Origin: an uncultured Lachnospiraceae bacterium
GTDB taxonomy: Bacteria > Bacillota > Clostridia > Lachnospirales > Lachnospiraceae
NCBI GenBank assembly: GCA_910585065.1
Contig: CAJUCG010000142.1
Coordinates: 1-9,109 of the forward strand
Direction: 5' to 3'
Length of the DNA stretch: 9,109 nucleotides
In this document: positions 5,187 through 9,109 of the stretch, piece after piece
How the letters are laid out: every line of letters begins with the position of its first letter
Position numbering within the stretch: the first letter of the stretch is position 1
Notes under the pieces: generated by a model
Databases searched by the model: none
Seen by the model: the letters and a program-made list of their open reading frames with translations, nothing else
Told to the model about the DNA's origin: nothing
Position numbers and translations under genes: made by a program

Positions 5187-7295
5187 TTGAATAAAACGTT
5201 GAAAATTATACGGACAGTCAATGCCTATATGCGCTGGTCCGTTTACTTATTGTTTTTGATGATTGTTATGGATGTATGCATTTATGCAGCAGATCGAAAA
5301 GTGGTTTATATTCCCCTGATGTTTACTGCACTCTATCTGGTGATTCTTATTTTGCTTTTCGTCCATAAGAATCGCAAGGTTATGCGGCAGTTAACGGACT
5401 TTGGATTTCAGTTTAATCAGGTGCAGCGCAAAATGCTGCTTGACTTGCAGGTTTCGTATGCGATGCTTGACCGGGATGGCTTTATTCTGTGGGCAAATGA
5501 TAAATTTCGGGAGATTTCGGGGATGGGATTCCGAAACCACTGTCAGATTGAGGAGTTTTTTCCGCAGGTGACGGTGCAGATCTTAAAGGAGTGCGGCGAT
5601 GTCCAGGAAATGACCATAGATGATGGAGAAAAGCGTCGGCGCTATGAACTTGTGCTGCAGAATGTTGCAGTGGAAGAACAGGAGGAGGGCGGTGAGGAAG
5701 GTAAGGGGGAGATTATCTCTCTGCTCGTATATGACGAGACGGAGAAGAACCGCCTGCGCGTTCAGAATGAGGAGCGTTGTCTGGCTCTCGGCATGATTTA
5801 TATTGACAATTACGAGGAGGCACTTGAAGGTATTAACGAGGTGAATGCATCGCTTCTTCCGGCGTTGGTGGAGCGCAAGATCAACCAGTATATGCGCAAC
5901 TATGATGCGGTGGTCAAGAAGACGGAGAAGGATAAATTTTTAATTTTGTTCCAGAAAAAATATTTTGATGCGATGAAAAAAGATAAATTCAGTATTGTGG
6001 AGGAAGTGCGTTCTTTAAATATCGGCAATAAAGTGAATATTACGATCAGTATCGGAATTGGGATGTGTGAGAATGATGGCACGTCGGAAAAATCGTATTC
6101 TTTTTTGTCGGCGTTTGAGGGGGCAAAAAAGGCGATCAATCTCGCGCTAGATCGCGGCGGTGACCAGGTGGTAGTGTACGGGGAGACAAAGGATCGCGGC
6201 GGTTTTACTTTCTACGGTGGCAGTATTGAATCCGCAGAAAAAAATAGCCGTGTGCGTGTGCGTGTAAAGACCGAGGCGATTGAAGAATTGATTCCCAAGG
6301 CGGAGAATGTTCTGATTATGGGACATTGCTATGGTGATGCTGACTCGTTTGGCGCGTCGGTGGGAATGTATCGTTTAGTTAAGTTTTTTACTGATAAAGT
6401 AAATATTGTATTGGATAAAGAAATGCGCACGGTGGCGATGATTCTTTCAAGATACAAGGCGAGCAAAAGTTATGAGGAGGGAATGTTTATCAATAATGCT
6501 GAGGCAGAGAGGCGTGTTGGTGCGGGTACGCTTTTGATTGTTGTTGACGTAAACAATGAAAAGCGCACGGAGTGCCCGGTCTTAGTTGGAAAGGCGGGGT
6601 ATGTCGCCGTGATCGATCATCACCGGGAAACACAGCCAATCCAGTCCGATGTGACCTATTCGGAATCCTATGCATCTTCGACCTGTGAACTGGTAGCAGA
6701 GATGATACAGCATGTCGAGGAGGTAGGAAAAAGAGAGGAGGGCGGAAAAGTGCTGCGCATTAGCGGGGATGATGCCGATGTGATCTACGCGGGGATTCTG
6801 CTCGACACAAATAGTTTTATCACGAAGACCGGCGTGCGCACCTTTGGCGCGGCGACCTACCTAAAGCGCAAGGGGGCGGATATGACGCGCGTGCGCAGAT
6901 GCTTCCGTGAGAACAAATATAGTATTTACGGAAGGGGGCGCGTGATCAACCAGGCGGAAACTTATATGGAAATCTATAGTTTTGCAGTTAATGATCTGGT
7001 GGCTTCGGAGGAGGAATCAAAGGAGATCGGTTCGCAGATTGCCAATGAACTGTTGGATGTGGAGGGGGTGGAAGCCTCGTTTGTATTTACCCAGTGCAAT
7101 GGCTTTATCAATGTCAGTGCGCGCGCAATTGAAAATGTGAATGTCGAGATCATTATGAACCGCTGCGGCGGGGGAGGACATTTCAATATGGCGGGCGGAC
7201 AGATGAGGGACTGCACTATGGATGAGGCGATAAAGCGCGTGAAGGGCGCGATCGCGGAACTTTCGCAGAGCAATAAAGAGCAGCCACAGAGCTGA
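5187..7295 (+). CDS. gdpP: cyclic-di-AMP phosphodiesterase GdpP (DHH/DHHA1, membrane-bound)
   Basis: GdpP hydrolyses c-di-AMP to pApA and so tunes potassium/osmolyte transport and cell-wall homeostasis. The 702-residue product shows the full order: two membrane helices (about 17-35 and 40-60), a degenerate PAS domain (75-185), a degenerate GGDEF-like domain (195-335, ending in DRGGDQVVVYG), a DHH domain and a DHHA1 domain (600-695). Metal-ligand motifs are present: GHCYGDADSFGA (379-390; His380, Asp384, Asp386), Asp454, DHH at 477-479, Asp540 in ILLDTNSF, and GGGGHFNMAGGQ (661-672). The motif around Asp454 reads VVDVNNEKR rather than the more usual VVDTHR. A Glu/Gly-rich insert at 163-174 and a charged one at 511-521 make it somewhat longer than the usual roughly 650. 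The start is TTG with Shine-Dalgarno GAGGTGAT (5176-5183); an ATG at 5172 runs straight into TGA. It leads the rplI-dnaB operon. Confidence 0.95.
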   Translation: MNKTLKIIRTVNAYMRWSVYLLFLMIVMDVCIYAADRKVVYIPLMFTALYLVILILLFVHKNRKVMRQLTDFGFQFNQVQRKMLLDLQVSYAMLDRDGFILWANDKFREISGMGFRNHCQIEEFFPQVTVQILKECGDVQEMTIDDGEKRRRYELVLQNVAVEEQEEGGEEGKGEIISLLVYDETEKNRLRVQNEERCLALGMIYIDNYEEALEGINEVNASLLPALVERKINQYMRNYDAVVKKTEKDKFLILFQKKYFDAMKKDKFSIVEEVRSLNIGNKVNITISIGIGMCENDGTSEKSYSFLSAFEGAKKAINLALDRGGDQVVVYGETKDRGGFTFYGGSIESAEKNSRVRVRVKTEAIEELIPKAENVLIMGHCYGDADSFGASVGMYRLVKFFTDKVNIVLDKEMRTVAMILSRYKASKSYEEGMFINNAEAERRVGAGTLLIVVDVNNEKRTECPVLVGKAGYVAVIDHHRETQPIQSDVTYSESYASSTCELVAEMIQHVEEVGKREEGGKVLRISGDDADVIYAGILLDTNSFITKTGVRTFGAATYLKRKGADMTRVRRCFRENKYSIYGRGRVINQAETYMEIYSFAVNDLVASEEESKEIGSQIANELLDVEGVEASFVFTQCNGFINVSARAIENVNVEIIMNRCGGGGHFNMAGGQMRDCTMDEAIKRVKGAIAELSQSNKEQPQS

Positions 7296-7314
7296 GAAAG
7301 AGAGGAGAATTATC

Positions 7315-7761
7315 ATGGATGTAATTTTGTTGGAGGATGTAAAATCACTGGGGAAAAAGGGCGATCTGGTAAAGGTCAGCGATGGCTATGCGAGGAATTT
7401 TATCCTGCCAAAGAAACTTGGGCTTGAGGCCACACCAAAGAATTTGAATGATTTGAAACTGCAAAAGGCGGCACAGGAGAAGCGCGAGAGGGAAATTTTG
7501 GAAGAGGCGCGCACTCTTGCTGGGACGATTGCACAGAAGAATATTGTACTCAAATTAAAGACAGGTGAAGGGGGACGGACATTTGGTTCCATCTCTACAA
7601 AAGAGATTGCCCAGGCATTAAAAGATCAGCTTGGACTTGAGATCGACAAAAAGAAGCTGGTGCTTGCGGAGCCGCTGCGCAATATCGGGACATATACGGT
7701 GCCGATTAAACTCCATGCAAAGGTGACAGCGGAGCTAAAGGTGCGGGTTGATCAGATGTAA
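7315..7761 (+). CDS. rplI: 50S ribosomal protein L9
   Basis: L9 binds 23S rRNA near the base of the L1 stalk and helps maintain reading-frame fidelity. The 148-residue product has normal length. Residues 1-40 carry the family signature (ILLEDVKSLGKKGDLVKVSD, then GYARNFILPKKLGLEAT), a long charged connecting helix follows at about 41-75 (DLKLQKAAQEKREREILEEA), and the C-terminal RNA-binding domain includes GGRTFGSIS. ATG at 7315 has a strong AGAGGAG 8 nt upstream. It begins 19 bp after the gdpP stop and precedes dnaB by 43 bp, the standard Firmicutes order gdpP-rplI-dnaB, so the three are probably co-transcribed. Nothing unusual is seen. Confidence 0.97.
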   Translation: MDVILLEDVKSLGKKGDLVKVSDGYARNFILPKKLGLEATPKNLNDLKLQKAAQEKREREILEEARTLAGTIAQKNIVLKLKTGEGGRTFGSISTKEIAQALKDQLGLEIDKKKLVLAEPLRNIGTYTVPIKLHAKVTAELKVRVDQM

Positions 7762-7804
7762 GAGGGATGGGGATAATTATTGGGAAGGCAGGTAGAAAGA
7801 AACG

Positions 7805-9109
7805 ATGGATGAAGCGTTGATTAAGAAGGTAATGCCACACAGCGAGGAGGCGGAACAATCGGTGGTAGGTTCCATGATTATGGATAATGAGGCGATTGTG
7901 ACCGCGATGGAGATCCTCAAGCCGGAAGACTTTTATGGGAGGCAGTATGGTATTTTGTTTGAGGCGATCACCGAGCTTTTTTTCGAGGCAAAACCTGCGG
8001 ATTTAGTAACGCTGCGCGATAAGCTCAAGGAGAAGGATGTCCCGCCGGAACTTTACGGCATTGAATTTTTGGGGAATCTTATCCGGGTAGTACCCACCTC
8101 AGCGAATGTGCGTTACTATGCGCAGATTGTAAGGGATAAGGCTGTGCTGCGCAATCTAATTAAGACGACGGAGTCCATCAGCAATCAGTGCTACCTGGAC
8201 AAGGAAAAGCTTGAAGATATCCTGGCAGGCGCGGAAAAAAGCATTTTTGATATTGTGCAGCGGCGCGGTTCGTCGGAATTTGTAAGTATCCGTGATATTG
8301 TACTTCAGTCCCTTGACAATATCGAGGCAGCTTCGCGGAACAGAGGGGCAGTGACCGGGATCGCGACAGGGTTTTATGACCTTGATTACAAGACGGCAGG
8401 GCTGCAGTCCTCCGATTTAATCCTGCTTGCGGCGCGCCCTTCCATGGGAAAAACGGCATTTGTCTTAAATATTGCGGAGCATATTGCGGTAAAAAATAAT
8501 ATTACCACTGCGATTTTTAGTCTTGAGATGTCAAGAACACAGCTGGTCAATCGTATGTTTTCCATGAATTCCCGTGTGGATGCACAGATGTTGCGCACGG
8601 GAAATCTGGAAGATGCGGACTGGGCAAACCTGATGGAGAGTGCGCGTATTATCGGTGAGTCCGGTCTGATTATCGACGATACGCCGGGGATCTCGATCAC
8701 AGAGCTGCGCTCAAAATGCAGAAAATTTAAACTGGAACATAATCTCGGACTTGTGATTATTGATTATCTGCAATTAATGTCGGGTTCCGGGCGATCGGAG
8801 TCAAGGCAGCAGGAGATCTCGGAGATTTCAAGATCGCTAAAGGCGTTGGCCAGGGAGATCCAATGTCCAGTGGTGGCACTTTCACAGCTTAGCCGCGCGG
8901 TGGAAAAGCGCGACGACAAACGCCCGATGCTCTCCGACTTGCGCGAGTCCGGCGCGATTGAGCAGGACGCGGATGTGGTAATGTTTATTTATCGCGATGA
9001 GTATTACAATAAGGAATCGGAGGAGGCAGGGATCACGGAGATTATTGTTGCAAAGCAAAGAAATGGTCCGACGGGGACAGTGAAACTTGGATGGCAGGCA
9101 GAGTATACC
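7805..9109 (+). CDS. dnaB: replicative DNA helicase DnaB (last residues beyond window)
   Basis: DnaB (called DnaC in B. subtilis) is the hexameric 5'-3' helicase that unwinds the replication fork and recruits primase. The frame is open for 435 residues to the right edge; family length is about 440-455, so only the tail is missing. The N-terminal primase-interacting domain spans about 10-110 (EEAEQSVVGSMIMDNEA), a linker follows, and the RecA-like ATPase begins near 183. Visible motifs are Walker A ARPSMGKT (210-217), FSLEMS (238-243), Walker B IIDYLQLM (318-325), ALSQLSR (358-364), DLRESGAIEQDADVV (378-392) and the arginine-finger region KQRNGPTG (417-424). ATG at 7805 is the first start after an in-frame TAG at 7793. 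Its Shine-Dalgarno is weak (AGGT, 7790-7793, 11 nt away). No intein or insertion interrupts the part seen. Confidence 0.97.
   Translation, partial: MDEALIKKVMPHSEEAEQSVVGSMIMDNEAIVTAMEILKPEDFYGRQYGILFEAITELFFEAKPADLVTLRDKLKEKDVPPELYGIEFLGNLIRVVPTSANVRYYAQIVRDKAVLRNLIKTTESISNQCYLDKEKLEDILAGAEKSIFDIVQRRGSSEFVSIRDIVLQSLDNIEAASRNRGAVTGIATGFYDLDYKTAGLQSSDLILLAARPSMGKTAFVLNIAEHIAVKNNITTAIFSLEMSRTQLVNRMFSMNSRVDAQMLRTGNLEDADWANLMESARIIGESGLIIDDTPGISITELRSKCRKFKLEHNLGLVIIDYLQLMSGSGRSESRQQEISEISRSLKALAREIQCPVVALSQLSRAVEKRDDKRPMLSDLRESGAIEQDADVVMFIYRDEYYNKESEEAGITEIIVAKQRNGPTGTVKLGWQAEYT

Overview
The window looks like the chromosome of a spore-forming, probably motile member of the Clostridia, most likely a Lachnospiraceae. 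The evidence is the gene order gdpP-rplI-dnaB, a SipL-type spore-coat morphogenesis protein (DUF3794 repeats plus LysM) next to ispE, Firmicutes-style Shine-Dalgarno sites and promoters, and a flagellar-type sigma-28 promoter. This assignment is inferred from gene content, not from a database match.

Layout. Positions 1-1199 (minus strand) hold a large regulator running off the left edge: an N-terminal XRE-type helix-turn-helix (HTH), a long helical TPR-like middle, and a second HTH-like segment at the edge. Upstream of it, still on the minus strand, an AT-rich region of about 460 bp contains a near-consensus promoter, a 20-codon ORF with a good ribosome binding site, and direct and inverted repeats. 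On the plus strand the same region carries a sigma-28-like promoter pointing at an uncharacterised 213-residue protein (1662-2303). A strong bidirectional terminator (2350-2391) follows, abutting an elaborately folded 71-bp inverted-repeat element (2391-2461).

Positions 2483-4986 (minus strand) hold ispE followed by sipL. The sipL ribosome binding site can pair with an upstream anti-Shine-Dalgarno arm, and a sigma-E-like promoter lies so that its transcript would begin inside the hairpin and lack that arm. This suggests that ispE read-through mRNA keeps SipL translation off and that sporulation-specific transcripts turn it on.

From about 5040 the plus strand carries gdpP (c-di-AMP phosphodiesterase), rplI (ribosomal protein L9) and dnaB (replicative helicase, cut by the right edge only near its C-terminus), probably one operon. 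The ispE and gdpP promoters are back to back. The gdpP promoter -10 box forms half of a perfect inverted repeat (9-bp arms, 3-bp spacer), a good operator candidate.

The core genes are ordinary. The less explained parts are the regulator with its small ORF, the motility-linked hypothetical protein, the folded intergenic element, the sipL translation switch and the gdpP operator. No CRISPR array, tRNA, rRNA, transposase or prophage gene was seen.
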